In this document: positions 1-12,615 of the stretch, in pieces
Position numbering within the stretch: the first letter of the stretch is position 1
Layout of the letters: the number at the start of each line of letters is the position of its first letter
NCBI RefSeq assembly: GCF_040054535.1
Contig: NC_090779.1
Span: 24,481,501 to 24,545,500 of the forward strand
DNA length: 64,000 bases
DNA from: Antennarius striatus
Taxonomy: Eukaryota > Chordata > Actinopteri > Lophiiformes > Antennariidae
Direction: 5' to 3'
Translations under genes and position numbers: made by a program
Notes under the pieces: generated by a model
Databases searched by the model: none
What the model saw: the letters and a program-made list of their open reading frames with translations, nothing else
Told to the model about the DNA's origin: nothing

Positions 1-387
1 AGTGTTTATTGAGAAACTGAGACTGTCTTCAAAGGTTGTACACGTGAAATACTGCAGAAGTAATTTCATCTAAATATATCTACAGGTACAATTAGTACAT
101 TATTTATTTATGACTACAACACTTGTGCCATAGTGTACAAGTCTACAAAAATTAAGTCTATATTATTATCAGTTATGATATCATTGTCAGCACCATTTCT
201 TAACATTATTGTAATGTTATCATTATTTTACATTTTTTTAATATACATTTTTTGAGCAGTTAAAGCTGTAAAAATCCTGCACAACCTTTTGAATCCACTT
301 GGGTAGTGTGTCTGTCCACCTGCTAAGCTTTAGCTCTCATATTTACTCTACTTTTAGCTCTAATTTGAAACCCCAGATAATCCCTGG

Positions 388-429
388 CTCTCATCTCATC
401 TCATCTCATCTCATCTCATCTCATCTCAT
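388..429. repeat. (TCTCA)n pentanucleotide microsatellite
   Basis: About eight perfect copies of a five-base unit (CTCAT register) occur in tandem, ending in ATG at 428-430. It is a simple repeat in intronic DNA. Confidence 0.9.
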
Positions 430-572
430 GTAGGCAGGAGGCCTGCAAAGCTTTATTCTACTAGAAAACATTTTATTGCAGCGGCTGCAGTGCAAACAAA
501 CGCAGCTCCATCCCATACATAGAAAATGAAACGGGAATAAATCCAAAAATGAATGAAATCACTCCGGGGTTG

Positions 573-628
<56 letters not shown>
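573..628. repeat. (CA)n microsatellite, left arm of an inverted CA/GT pair
   Basis: A run of about 28 CA units. A (GT)n run follows at 716-768, so the two are reverse complements about 87 bp apart. The His-Thr and Cys-Val ORFs here are translations of the repeat and are not genes. Confidence 0.95.
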
Positions 629-629
<1 letters not shown>

Positions 630-713
630 TCCTATCGACTCGACTACGACCTTCCAAACGCAACACATCACACGCACGCTGATGTCACAAATGACACACT
701 CACTTTTTACACA

Positions 714-715
<2 letters not shown>

Positions 716-768
<53 letters not shown>
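716..768. repeat. (GT)n microsatellite, right arm of an inverted CA/GT pair
   Basis: A run of about 26 GT units, complementary to the CA run at 573-628. Confidence 0.95.
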
Positions 769-769
<1 letters not shown>

Positions 770-2353
770 AACATGTGTAGCGGTGTTGAAAAGCACTTCT
801 GCAGGAAGCATCATGTGACTCCTGAAGCATTAAGTGACACGAGTGAATCCCATTGGCCCTGATCGCCTCGTGTGTGTTTGACCTTGCCGTGTCCCCTGTG
901 GAGTGTGTTCTGTACGACACACACGGGGTGACGCTTCATTACTGACTGCGGATATTGATCCGAACAAATACGGACACTCACACGGTGTCGTCAGCTGTCT
1001 CCACCCGGCTGGGATGCCGACACCATGGAGACGGCGATGAACGTTTCTATCAGGCACCGCGGAGCTCATCCGGCTCAGGACATCTACGATTTCACAGGAT
1101 AATTATCCACATGTTTTCTAAATTCTTCATTTCATTTTTGTGTTCTTCTTCCTAATTCGGTGATGTCAGGTATTTCATTATTTCCATGACGAGCTCATCT
1201 GCTGCCGTTCCATCTTTCTGTTTTTATTCTTATAAAGAAAAACACGCTGCAGAGCTTTACGCTTCAGTAAGAATAAAGGAGAAAGTCTACACTAATTAGC
1301 CTCTGCCGGTTACACAACTATAAAATCAGACATACAGACTGTGGAAGGGTTCAACATCCTCCACAGAAGAAATCACAGACATCTGACGTCTCTCTGCAGA
1401 ACGTGACTGAAATCCTGAAGCACAGAACCAACCAGATCTATTACCCTCCACAGTTTTGCCCCTTCTTCTGCATTATCCCCCTGCATCCAACGGCTTCTCA
1501 CCTCCACACTGGCTGTCACACAGCCATCTCAACGGAGTGGACATCTTAAAGCTTCCTAACACACAAACCAGGCGTGGAACAGCTTGTACCGTCATGCACA
1601 GCTGTGAATATTCCATGAAGATGTGGTTAAAAAAAACAAAAACGCCGCAGCGTGTGCAGAGAGGTCAGAGCTGCACCCCGTCACCTTTGATTCACCCAGG
1701 GGGAATAATTACCTCACTCATCGAGGCAATTGTTCTATTTGAACAGCAATGCAACGTTGCTTCAGCAGACAGACATAATGAGGAAAGTAAGCCGCCGTGT
1801 GGAAATGAATTCGCTTAATTGCTGCTGACTGTGCGACTTTGATTCGATCTGCAAATGAAACAACTGAAAACCTGATTATGAATCTCTAATAACCCGTCCG
1901 TCATGTTAGCGCCACTGTTTATGCATTCATGCAGTTTCCACCTGCTCTTTGCATGTATGAAGGACGCAGGAATGTTCATATGCTTCTTCTCACTGCCATC
2001 AAAGAGGGTATTTCAATCATCGCCATGGAAACAGAGGAGACATACTAGGATAAACACGAGGTTATCTGCTGAAGAAAATAATCATCTGTGGTTAATGTCA
2101 TCCTGCTCTGAAATAGGAAGTTCTACCAAGTCGTGATAGTTTATTACTGACTTGAATTATAGGAATAAAAATGTAATTAGATTAAAAATATGTGAAGAAA
2201 TAAAAAATAAAACCTCCGTAAAAGCCATCAGACGACCAATTAATAAAACGAACAGCCAGGATTTGATGAGATAGTAACTGACAGCTAATCAATCGTTTAA
2301 AAAAAAAAAAGAATAAAAACAGAATCCCGCGCGGCATTCTTCTGTTCATTGGA

Positions 2354-2354
<1 letters not shown>

Positions 2355-2400
<46 letters not shown>
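2355..2400. repeat. (CA)n microsatellite
   Basis: About 23 uninterrupted CA units. Confidence 0.95.
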
Positions 2401-2402
<2 letters not shown>

Positions 2403-2812
2403 CATTTTCACTTCCTGTTTCTGTGCTCCGCCCATCCAGCCTGCTCCATGTGGGAGGCGGGGCTTCAGTTCGCTAAAGCTATTATTAGCACACAGAAAGT
2501 GAGGCCAAATTCTGCCGATGCTTGACATTTGTGTGAAGTTTGTCATTTATATTCACAGTGTTAGTTAATTTTCCTACATTAAATGGTTGGATATGTTTGT
2601 ATTAATGGAAACAGCCCCTACAGCGGAAACACTCGAGAGCTGTTTGGTCCAAAAACGGACATTTTTTGTTGTTTTTATGTGTTTCTCTCCCAATAAATCA
2701 GTCAATTGAAAGGCTAAATATATGAAATTTTGCCAGCAATTTTCTTTCAACTTTATTTTCTAACTTCCTTAATGCCTGTCATTGGAAGTGTATAGAATAG
2801 CAGATTTTCACT

Positions 2813-3326
2813 GTGTATACACATTACCTGATTGGGCCAAAAATGGTCCAATTGACTCCCATTATAACCACATATGTTTCATATACTATAAGCATATATA
2901 TATAATATCTTTATATATTATATATGTATATATATATTACTATATACAATAATGCTGACACGTTTTTATGACACTAGATCTTCATTGTCTGCAGCAAGAC
3001 AATGACCCCAAAATCACCCCACAACCCAGACACAGACCCACTGTCTGTGTTTATAAAACCAGCAAAAATATTCATCCAATAGTTGTAATATCTTTATCAG
3101 AAGTATTAAACTGTGCACTAACTTGGAAATATTCCATATTTTGCGTTTTTCCCATTGGAAGAAAAACAGGGTTCCAATGGTAAATTCCATATAAACATAT
3201 ATAATAATAATAAAAAATATAATAAACTTTATATCTATGGATAGGGCTGAAGTAATGGAAATGATCTCTAGCATTACATGTTTATGAGATGGCCCTTTTT
3301 GGACCCGGTTAGGTAATGTGTATAGC
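2813..3326. mobile_element. Possible degenerate foldback/MITE element with an AT-rich core
   Basis: The segment at 2813-2846 is an imperfect reverse complement of 3293-3326; they share GGTAATGTGTATA and TTTTTGG blocks and differ by a few substitutions and one indel. Between them lie an AT-rich (TA)n stretch near 2890-2950 and, at 2989-3009, a short reading of LQQDNDPK. That resembles the QQDNDPKH motif of Tc1-like transposases. No ends or target-site duplication could be fixed, so the class is uncertain. Confidence 0.4.
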
Positions 3327-5194
3327 CATTTTAATCGGTTTTCAAGGGTTAAGGCTAATCCAGAGCGCTGACGCTACCGTCGTTAGCCTTTCAGGCCTGA
3401 ATCGTGTTTATGATGGATATTTTACTTGAGTTGGTATGATGGCGGCTTTTAGAGACTAAAATGCTTCGGTTACAGTTTGCTGACTGTGTCAGAGCTCAGG
3501 CGTTCTCGCGGCCGGACCTGCAGGCTGTCAGAACCGTCGGGCCGTGAGCGTTCACGTGTTTCAGACGAGCTGTTTATTTTTTCAAGAATGCCTTGAGATA
3601 TTTTTCTCACTTTTATTTGATGGAGAGTGACGGGAAATAGCGAGAAACAGTTGGGAACTGGAAGCATCTAAAACCAGGTTTTGGTCACATCTTATCCGGA
3701 ATAATCACAAATAATTATGACAGGCTTGGCCTCGCATTTTAAAAACAGCTGCTCTCAGCTGAAGGTGAAACCCTTCCATTAATCCAACAATAATCCGTCT
3801 TAACTTTCAAGAAGCCCTCCTGTTTTTAACAAATAACCAGAGGGAGGGTTATTACTACCAAAGAAACGACACTAGAAACAGAGAGAAGTGACACTTGGAC
3901 AGACAGGTGCAGTGATGGAGGAGGAGGTGCGGTGATACACGAATGAAGGAGTCGAGTCCAACAGCAATAAATCCGTCCCTCCCCCCCCAAAGTCAATCCT
4001 TTAGAAGCAAGGACTGATTAAATTTTCATTCCATCTCTGGCTTTCCTCCCCTTCTTTCTTTGTCCAACACTCCAGCCGGCTGTGTGGGGAGGGGGGTGGA
4101 CAACCTCCCCCAGGGGATCACCCAAGGCCTTCCACCTGACAGGATTCCCAAAGACACAAGTTCTTTCTTTCTTACTTTAAAAAGTGTAACTTTGAGTTGA
4201 AGAGAGGGAACGACAGATGATGGAGACGCACCGTGGAAACAGGACGTCTGAGCGTCCCGCTGTGAAAACACGGAGGCTTTCTGAAGGAGCGTTCCATTAT
4301 TCCTTTGATTGTACGAAGGTTTTTATAACAAGAGCAAGGACTTCAAAAAAAAAAAAAAGAAAGAAAAGAAATGTTTCTCATTTGTATTCAAATTTTTTTT
4401 GGCAGAGAAAATTCGGATTCACGTTGAAGAGTCAAAAAACATGCCGAAGGCTGAAAGACGCCTTTGTTCACCTCCCTCCTGTTGTGTGTCCTTAAAGACA
4501 ATTTCACTGATGATGATGATGATGGAGTAGTTCTTCATCTTTTGTTCCATCTTCTTCAGATCAGGTCAGTCTTTCATTTTCCATTTTTTCCTCACTTTGC
4601 TTCTTATTTAACCAATAGGATCATTTTATTTCTTTCCACGCCGTCCTACAGGTTCTTCTCGTCCAACTGGACTCCTCCGGAGGGAAACGACCGATTCCAG
4701 GGTTACCGGCTCGTCGCTCCATTCTTTATTACCCGGGTGAGGCCGCGTACGCCATCATTCTAGATTCATTACTTGTCGCGAAAATCATTTCAATCTCGAG
4801 GTCACGCCGGAAACCTTTCTGACAAATTCAATCACGACCCCCTAAAAGCACGAATCCGCTACAGGATTGGAAAATCACTTCAACTCGCTGCAGCAAAAAT
4901 CTTTTTCTAGCCTGGAGGAATTAGTGATAATGTCCAATTTCCCCGTATAATTCAATTTCAGCCGTGAAACACTGATGCTGACATTTGGATCATCAGATAA
5001 ATTCACTTCATTTTTTTTTTCTTTTTTTTTTTTTGCTCACAATGAAAACTTTAAAAAATGAAAAATGAAATTTAAAAAAATGTAAAAGGAAGAATTGATC
5101 TACTTAAATGTAAACGTTCACGGCTCAACGCAAGGTGACTGAAATGCAGCATCGTCCTCGTATTACATCACTTAAGTGGAGAAGCGTGGTGCGT

Positions 5195-5230
<36 letters not shown>
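5195..5230. repeat. (CA)n microsatellite
   Basis: About 18 CA units. Confidence 0.95.
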
Positions 5231-5233
<3 letters not shown>

Positions 5234-8170
5234 TGGATGAGCTTAGCGTACAAGAAGTGTTCTCGTGAGCAGACGCATTTGTTCTTCAAAGTGCTTCTCG
5301 CATCAGCCTGTCAGGAAATAATTAACCTTCCTGAAACACACCGTGGAGGAGACGCTCCACCTCTCACGGCTCCCACAGATTAGAAGAATACCAAATCTGG
5401 CTAATTGAGATTAGGAGGATCAGTTCATCCGAAGAGCTCCTGCCTACCCGTGTGATTTGAACCAGGTCCCTAACATACAAGCTGTGGAAATATTTATGAT
5501 CTGCATACGCAACTCTGCCTCTGTCGCTCTTAATATTCCTCACTTGGAGCGCTAACGCAGAAATGATCGCCTCCAGCAGAATGCAGCAGGAGCGATGCTG
5601 TGTTGATGAGTTCCCATCATGCATCCAGCAGGGTAAAGGTGCGTTAAGAGTTCAGGTGATGACTCACTGGTTACGCGCCGTAACCCACAGTTGTGTCAGA
5701 GTCATCTTCCCGGAAATCAAAAAGCTGATTTCGTTTCTGCCTGGATCCGTCTGGATTATGATGTCATCAGATCACATGACCGCATCGATCCAGATCCCTC
5801 TGAAACACCATCACCGTTCAGTCTGACCCTCTCTCTTTCCTTCTTTCTCTCTTTCATTACTCAGCATCTCTACCGTGAATTAATGAATTATATCAACAGG
5901 GTACTCATCTGCGTGACCAGACATCACCGTCCTTCTATTCATCATGAAGACGGGGCAACATTCTGACTTTTAGACATTACAAACTGACCTTCATTCCTCA
6001 GGTTTGGGTCACGGAGGATGTGGAAGATGAGCGATCATTCACGCCGCGATCGTTCATTGTGTTTTTGGTGGTGGTGGTGGTATAGGAGAACCCAGAGAAA
6101 AGCCGTACAGACAGAACCATCAGGTCCTCAGGTGATAACAGATTATTGCCCCTCCTTTTAACCCCACCACATGCTGGCTTACATGTGTTTGTGGTCCATG
6201 TGGAGCAGATGGATGAGAAGCGGCTCCTGAGAACACAACAGTGTTGTGTGTTGATGAGTTCAAACCCCACAGATTGTGTCTCCTCTCCGGAAGCTGATTA
6301 TTAGCCAGCAGACCTGACACTTACTCAGATGTTATTTCAATCCCTGACTGACAAACACAGGCGCACAGTAAGAAAAGTACTAGCTGCTGATCTGTTCCCA
6401 TGGCAACATGTACCAATGGATCTCAGCTATTGACTGAGGATGAAAATCTCTGCAGACCTATTAAAAAAAAAAAACTCCCACACACACTGGTTTTGTGTGT
6501 GTGTGTGACTGCAGACGCTGATGCCGGCGTACATAAATCACGCAGATCAGCCGCCGTGACATATCGTTTTGTTTTAAATGAAGAGTACCAAAATAGAGCG
6601 GGACTGTTTTCCCCCCCAAAGACCTGAGACATGCTGAACGCTTGAGCAACCAGGTGAGGGAGGGAGAGACACATCTCCTCCAGCCATTCTGTGGAAGAGC
6701 TCCCTTTAAGTGGCAAAGCAGCGTGATTTAAAAGAGTTTATGTCCAGATTTAGCCACCAGGCCAGGCAGATAAACACTCCTTTTCCAAATACTTTGGCAA
6801 TCTCATCCCTCATGCGCTTAACATGCGTTTACGCCGGTTATGGCGGCGCGTTTTCCATTTGTGAGATAAAGATGGAAAGTTTAACACTGAGTGACTTTGC
6901 ATGTAAATGCGTTATCAGCTTGCGTAATGAATTCGACATTTTAATCACAACTTAAAATTATGGACACTAAAGTGGCCCTCAGAGGAGCTCCGACCTCCAC
7001 CACAGCTGGAAATGTCTTCACGCCTCACACATGAGGACCAGATCACAGAAAATCCCTCCAAAGTTATCTGCGAAGCATTACGAGTAAAAACAAGAGTCAG
7101 TTCTACTCCTGGGGAAGAAATGAGACATTCGGCATTTGTTTTTCTTAAATGTCATTTTCAGCGCTGCCAACATCAAGGTTCAAATTCCATGGAAGAGCAA
7201 ATTAGAGCCATCAGTCTGAGGGAATAATACTTCCAGACCTCAGTGAACACAACACCACATGCATGTTTTCTTCTTTCTTCTTCTTCTCATCCTGTTTATC
7301 ATTTATGAGCATTTGATATTCATTTATTCAGAGAACCTGCTGGGGGGAAAAAACATACTGAGCACATCCATTCAAGACTAATATCAGCAAACAACATCGT
7401 TAAACCCAGTCACTATTACATAAGTGCCAAATAGAAGGTGTGTGTGTGTGTGGGTTCAGTCAAGCAACTTCCAAACACTAGAATAGTTAAAAAAAAAAAA
7501 AAAAGATCAGGTTAATATTACCTGGAGACAACCATAGCTAAAATAAAATCCAAATATAAACTATAAATTCCATGTTGCTGTATTATTATCATAAATAATG
7601 AGAGTATTGGTGTGTCTTGTCTATTCAGAGCCATGTCTGAAACGTCTTCGCTGTTTCCGTGCTTTCCTCTGACGGCAGTGAAGACAGATGCAATGAATTA
7701 TTAAAACATTCCGACTATGAAACGTCCCCTGTGAAGATTGTTCGAGGTCTCAGTGCTCCATGAATGAATAAAAACTTTCCTCCTTGGCGGGGAGAAGGGC
7801 CCGTGGTGAGCGTGTTGTGGCTGCGCAGCGCTGCGGCGCACGGTGCGCCCTGATGGCGCGTCTGGGGACGTGCGACCGCGTAGACACTTTAAATACACGT
7901 CAAACAATGTAATATCCGAGCAAATCAATCAGAAGGATTAAAAACCTATAAGCTGTGAACAGAACAATCCATCGGAGATCGTAAAGCCGCTCAGGACGCG
8001 CCACAAAGGCAGCAGTCACTTCATTCTAATGGGGTCTAATTAAAGCCTCTGCTCCTAAACAGACTAATAAATAACTGTGTTGATAAAATTATGATGGTAT
8101 TATAGAGAGTCTAAGAATTCATCGACCATCAGCTCGCTGGTCGCGTAGTGTTTGCGGTGTGGGGTCTTAC

Positions 8171-8420
8171 CGTTAACGGCTAAGGAGCTCTGCATCATCA
8201 GCATCAGCACCGCGCCGACGGTCATCCAACCCCGCGCCAGCATCCATTCCAGCGCCCGCGTCCTCTTCCCCTTTCTCGGCGAAATGACGGACACCATTTC
8301 CGTATTCAGGATCCATGCCGTCGGCCAGCAGGACCAGCGGTCTCCTTCGTTACATACAACTCCAACCCCGGGGCTGGTGCTGCCGCTGCTGCTGGAGAGG
8401 AGCGCATCTTTGGGAGCCAT
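8171..8420 (-). CDS. kiaa1549l: First coding exon of a KIAA1549L-like membrane protein (partial gene)
   Basis: The exon opens with ATG at 8420 and reads 83 codons plus one base to a strong donor (ACG|GTAAGA, exon end 8171). Without splicing the frame stops at 8100. Residues about 65-81 (WMTVGAVLMLMMQSSLAV) are hydrophobic and resemble a signal peptide or signal anchor, preceded by a basic stretch (SPRKGKRTR). Identity rests mainly on position: in human 11p13 KIAA1549L follows HIPK3 on the same strand, and KIAA1549 proteins begin with a signal peptide before a very large second exon. No downstream exon is in the window, so sequence homology is not shown. Translation could instead start at Met42 (purine at -3, G at +4) or Met60, which would give a conventional signal peptide. 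Confidence 0.5.
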
Positions 8421-8720
8421 TGGTCAGCCAATTAATCCCGATTGGAAAGCATTTAACGGCGCTGGTCTGGTGAAAGGCATCCGATCAACGCGCCCCCGGT
8501 GCGGACAAGCGGGGCTCCGCTCTCCATGAGCCCCGCTGGAGGCTGCGGGGGATCCGGCAAGACAAAGACGTTTCTTCCTTTGCGCGTCTCCGTGTGTCTG
8601 CTCCGGCGTGAAGTCTGTCCCGACTGAGACCGCAGCGCGCTCTCCATCCGCGCCGAGCGCTGCGTCAAGACGCGCTGAGCCGGAAGGCGGCGGCAGCTCC
8701 TTTCACAATAAACGCCTTCG
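8421..8720 (-). promoter_or_regulatory. CpG-rich 5' UTR/promoter of the KIAA1549L-like gene
   Basis: About 300 bp just upstream of the ATG at 8420 is clearly richer in CG dinucleotides (many CGCG and GCGC) than the AT-rich DNA on either side, the usual look of a vertebrate CpG-island promoter. A CCAAT pentamer overlaps the start codon itself. No TATA box was recognised and the transcription start is unknown. Confidence 0.5.
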
Positions 8721-11300
8721 AGTCGTTGATTGTGGTGGATTTTAAGACACACAGATACTACAGGCTGGATGTGGTGGAATTTAATACAATAAAAACAAAG
8801 AGCAAGTTGAATTTTAAAGGATAGAAAAACACAACAAATTAGATATATTTTTATTCGAATGAATAAGCACAAAAAAAAAGACATTTATTTAATTTAAAGT
8901 AAAAATAAATAAATAAATGAAAGCAAACTCCGCCCCTTTCTCTGAATTGACTCAGTCTAATTCTAATTGGTTCTTTCCTCTCACGTGACCGACATTGCGT
9001 TCACTAGTTTTTATATAATCAGGCCAGCAGACAGACAGAAATGTACTTTTCCCTGCAAGAGAAGCAGGACTCAATCAAGGAAACAATCAAATCACGGCAG
9101 GAAGTGATGCCAGCGCTGCTCCTGGGTGGGTTTGGGTAGATCTGAGTTCAGCAGGCAGTCTCTGGTGGAGGATGAGGATGTAGAGGAAGTACAAAAGAGT
9201 GTGTCAGCCCCACCTGCAAAAAAATATTCATTAGTCCACCTTCCCTCTGTGACCAATTTACTTCAAAAGAAGGATTATATGCATAAACACCGGTGCAACC
9301 TAAACACACTGGAGGCTTTCAACTAAAAAATAGTGTAATCTTAAAAATGGACAAAACCTTCTGACATCCACTAAATGTTTTCCACTAATTAGCCCACACA
9401 TAATGGGAATTTTAGAGGGCTGGAGGTTCTCCACTGAGAGACAACCACTATCTTAAGACATCCAGAACAACAACCTGCAAAATAAATTGTTCTCTTTCGA
9501 ACTTTTCTCAAAGACAAGGTGTTTCCTGAGGCTGGTGTGATGCAGAGATTCTTGTTACCACATGAGCGAGGTCAGTGGGGAGAGATTTTCTTCTATCGCC
9601 TCCAGAACCAGAATCATCCAGCAGTTCCTCTGTACCTGTGGAACCTGGTGGCGTGCTGCTGTTGTAATATTTCTATGCTCGTGACCAGAATATTAATTAG
9701 ACAATTAGAATTCTGTTTTCACTCCTGGTAAAAGGAAGCAACATGTGCAAGTGATTAGCCTAGGGTGATACCAGTGTTCAAAAACAGCAGTTAATATTAA
9801 AAACCTCCACAGGTGCATTTCTCTTTAGACAACAGAAAGAAGTGACTTCAGGTGTTCCAATTAACCGCTTCTCTTCTCACAGAGGTTCATTAATGTTAGA
9901 AGGAGGGGGAACCAGAGGAAGGAGAAGCCCCCCAGGTGATCCCAATTCACAGCTTTCATGGTGGGATTGACATCTTCTCCAAGGAGAAGTGACAGGCCCT
10001 CAGAATTTTACCCCAGTAAGTTTGAGAATATGGGAATAGCCGATCGAAATCAGAGCTAAAATTTGTAATGATTTACTCGGTTTTTGTAGTTTTAAATATA
10101 ATCAATCACTTGTCAGTTGGCGTATATACGTTGACCTGCATTTTCTGCAGTGCTCCAGTGAAGCCTATGAGGCTGGAATATTGACTTTTCCGGTTTCCAG
10201 ATGTTTTATTTAAGCCTCTTTCTCTCATTTAACTAACGAGTCTGACCTGGTTCTGGATAATGGTTCTGTTCACTACTAGTCTGTCTCTTCTGTTCAGGTA
10301 CCGGTACACTCTGTTCCATCAGCCTCACTCCTCTCTCCTCCCTCCCCTCAGGTTGTACCGCTGCTGCCACCTGCTGTTCATGTCCGGTACTGCAGCTCAT
10401 TCTGCGCTGCTTCAACAGGTCGCTATTGTTCTGACAGATGGGTTTTAAAATGGATATTCGTAACAGTCAAAGCCGTTCTTGATCCATTTCTATTCATAGT
10501 ATTCATAAGATAATCATTTTTGTGGATTTAATTGACTGCAATATCATAAAAGGTGGAGTCCTGTCCTCCACTGCTAAGTTTATTTCTCTGCCTGCCTCTG
10601 TATCAGTTATTAAATGTGTAATTTTGCTGAAGGTGAATAAACCGGTTCACAATGAAACAGTCGCACAAGTGACAACAGTGACTGAAGCAAAAGATCTTTT
10701 TTAATTCAAAGTTAATCTTGACATAGTACACCATCAATTTATAATTTGACACTCACCAATAAGAGTCACCAAGAAGGAACCCGCTTTTTGTGACAAAGAA
10801 CATAAGGCTTGGTCACACTGAAACTCACTGAGAACGAGAGCAAGGGGGGGAAAACGACAGCAAACTGGTAGAGACGCATTATTACATCCACACAATTATC
10901 ATTTCCCCAGTCCTCGTGTTGCTGAATATTGCACAGTGCAGTTGCTACATGTCAAAACTAGTGTAGCATTAAGAAAAAAAAATTAACATGTAAAATCATG
11001 AAGCCACACGGATCTACACATTTAAACAGTAACAGGTTCGATTTAGCAATCATGTCTACATATTTGTGTCTAAATACAATAAATGCCAACCTGATAATAG
11101 TTGTGGTTAAAACAAAATAAAGGAAAACGTGTCGTTAGGAGTCAGATATAGCTTCTTTTTTTTCCCCCCAACCCAGTATCTAAATGAGACGTTCGGCCCT
11201 GATGTTCAACAGGAATCACAGAGCAGCTTCATCTGCGACGCTTTAAAGACAAACGGTTCTGTTTTCCGCCAAGACTTAAACTCCTAGATCTGGAAGATCT
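8721..11300. other. Intergenic region between HIPK3 and the KIAA1549L-like gene
   Basis: No ORF here shows splice sites, codon bias or recognisable similarity. The sequence is ordinary unique DNA without long microsatellites. The HIPK3 3' UTR may extend into its right part if the poly(A) cluster at 11317-11349 is not the only one used. Confidence 0.5.
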
Positions 11301-11316
11301 GGAAACAAAGAGATTA

Positions 11317-11349
11317 TTTATTATTTATTATGATTTATTAACCTTTATT
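11317..11349 (-). terminator. hipk3: Cluster of four AATAAA poly(A) signals, probable HIPK3 3' end
   Basis: On the minus strand four AATAAA hexamers occur within 33 bp (plus-strand TTTATT at 11317, 11324, 11334 and 11344). This is about 2.9 kb after the HIPK3 stop codon, a length typical of the long 3' UTRs of HIPK genes. Cleavage would fall near 11290-11310. Confidence 0.5.
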
Positions 11350-12559
11350 TCTGGACCAGAATCAACTTGAAGATTCTTCTGGCGTGAACTTTTTTGTTCC
11401 ATTTTAGCTGCTCTTTCTTTTCTTTTTTTTAAAAACTGTGACTTCAAGTTGTAATATTTTACAAGCTTTCACCTTGAGCTTTAAATCTGGGCGACTTTGG
11501 TAATAAAACTGGGGCGAACCGGGTGGCCGAACGTTCTGACACCCACAGGGACCGACGGCGGCCGTCCTCTCGCTGGCGTGAGGACGGTGAACGTTAGTAG
11601 CAGATCAGACGAGTGCATAAATACAACCACCGTTACAAATGACATAGCAACACCTTTACAATGTCATGTGAAGCAGATGAACGACGCAGCGTTCTGCCGC
11701 CATCAGGACAAAAAAAAACAAAAAAAAAAGTTTGGTTTTCTTAATAAAGAGAAACTGGCCTCGTTTTCACAAGATCCTTCAGACGAGACCTCCGAGGAGG
11801 GTCTTGTCCAAACCAGAGAAGTTTCTCCGAGTAATATTTCTGCGATAGCGACAGCGTTACACTTCCATAGATAAGGATGGGACAGCTTTGGACTTGACGT
11901 GTGATCAATATAAAGCCTTTTGAAAGAGCCCCTGATTGAAAAGCGTGACGTCATCAACCAATGGTAAACAGCTGCATACAGGACCGACCGGCACACCAGT
12001 CACAAAATGAGAGAACACGCTGTGTAGCCATAAGAAATGCCACAAATAACAACGTTTGCAAAGCAAAAGGATAAAAAAAAAATGTAAAAAAAAAAGTTCT
12101 GCAAAATACATTCACGGTGTGAGAATAAAGCTTTGCTCTAAATCCATTCAGGCTCTGTTTCTGGGAGCTGCACGGCGTTCTTGGTGAGATTAAAACAAAG
12201 AAAAAAAACAAAAAAAACCCCACAACTTTCCCTGACTACGTTTTTCTTAGGATTTCGGTGAAAAGATTGTTTTCAGACCTCGTCGGACAAAACCACTCTG
12301 TGTGTTTTGAGATGTAAAAAATAGGTTCCGATCCCCTTCCGAATTAATTAGTTGATAATTTTACTGAAACGGGACGTCACCGGCTCGCCGCTCGTTTGAA
12401 GGAAGGCACTAGTTGTACAGTACGAAGAGTCTCCGACACGGCGCGATGACGCAGGCAAAACCAAAAAAAACCCAAAAAACAGTAAAACATCAACGACACG
12501 CCGATTACAGAATCCAATAGTGAACCCAGCCTACGTTTAAAATACTGATTCTAAGTGCA

Positions 12560-12615
12560 CACACACACACACGCACACACAAACACACACACATGCAACC
12601 AAACACACACACACA
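12560..12615. repeat. Interrupted (CA)n microsatellite
   Basis: Several short CA runs broken by CG, AA and TGCAACC, lying in the inferred HIPK3 3' UTR. Confidence 0.85.

Larger units (their letters stand above)
1..8170 (-). other. Intron 1 (5' part) of the KIAA1549L-like gene; no coding exon seen
   Basis: This 8.2 kb holds no ORF with splice sites or family resemblance. It contains microsatellites (388-429, 573-628, 716-768, 2355-2400, 5195-5230), an AT-rich inverted-repeat element around 2.8-3.3 kb and otherwise unique sequence. It lies downstream of the splice donor that ends the minus-strand exon at 8171-8420, so it reads as the start of that gene's first intron. A non-repetitive stretch at 6.70-7.23 kb looks enhancer-like but has no proof. 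Confidence 0.5.

Noticed and set aside
388..429. Regularly spaced repeats considered as a CRISPR-like array
   Set aside because: Contiguous five-base tandem units without spacers, in vertebrate DNA.
549..920. His-Thr and Cys-Val repeat ORFs (also at 2182-2546, 25630-25922, 34424-34768, 51468-51792)
   Set aside because: They are direct translations of (CA)n/(GT)n microsatellites.
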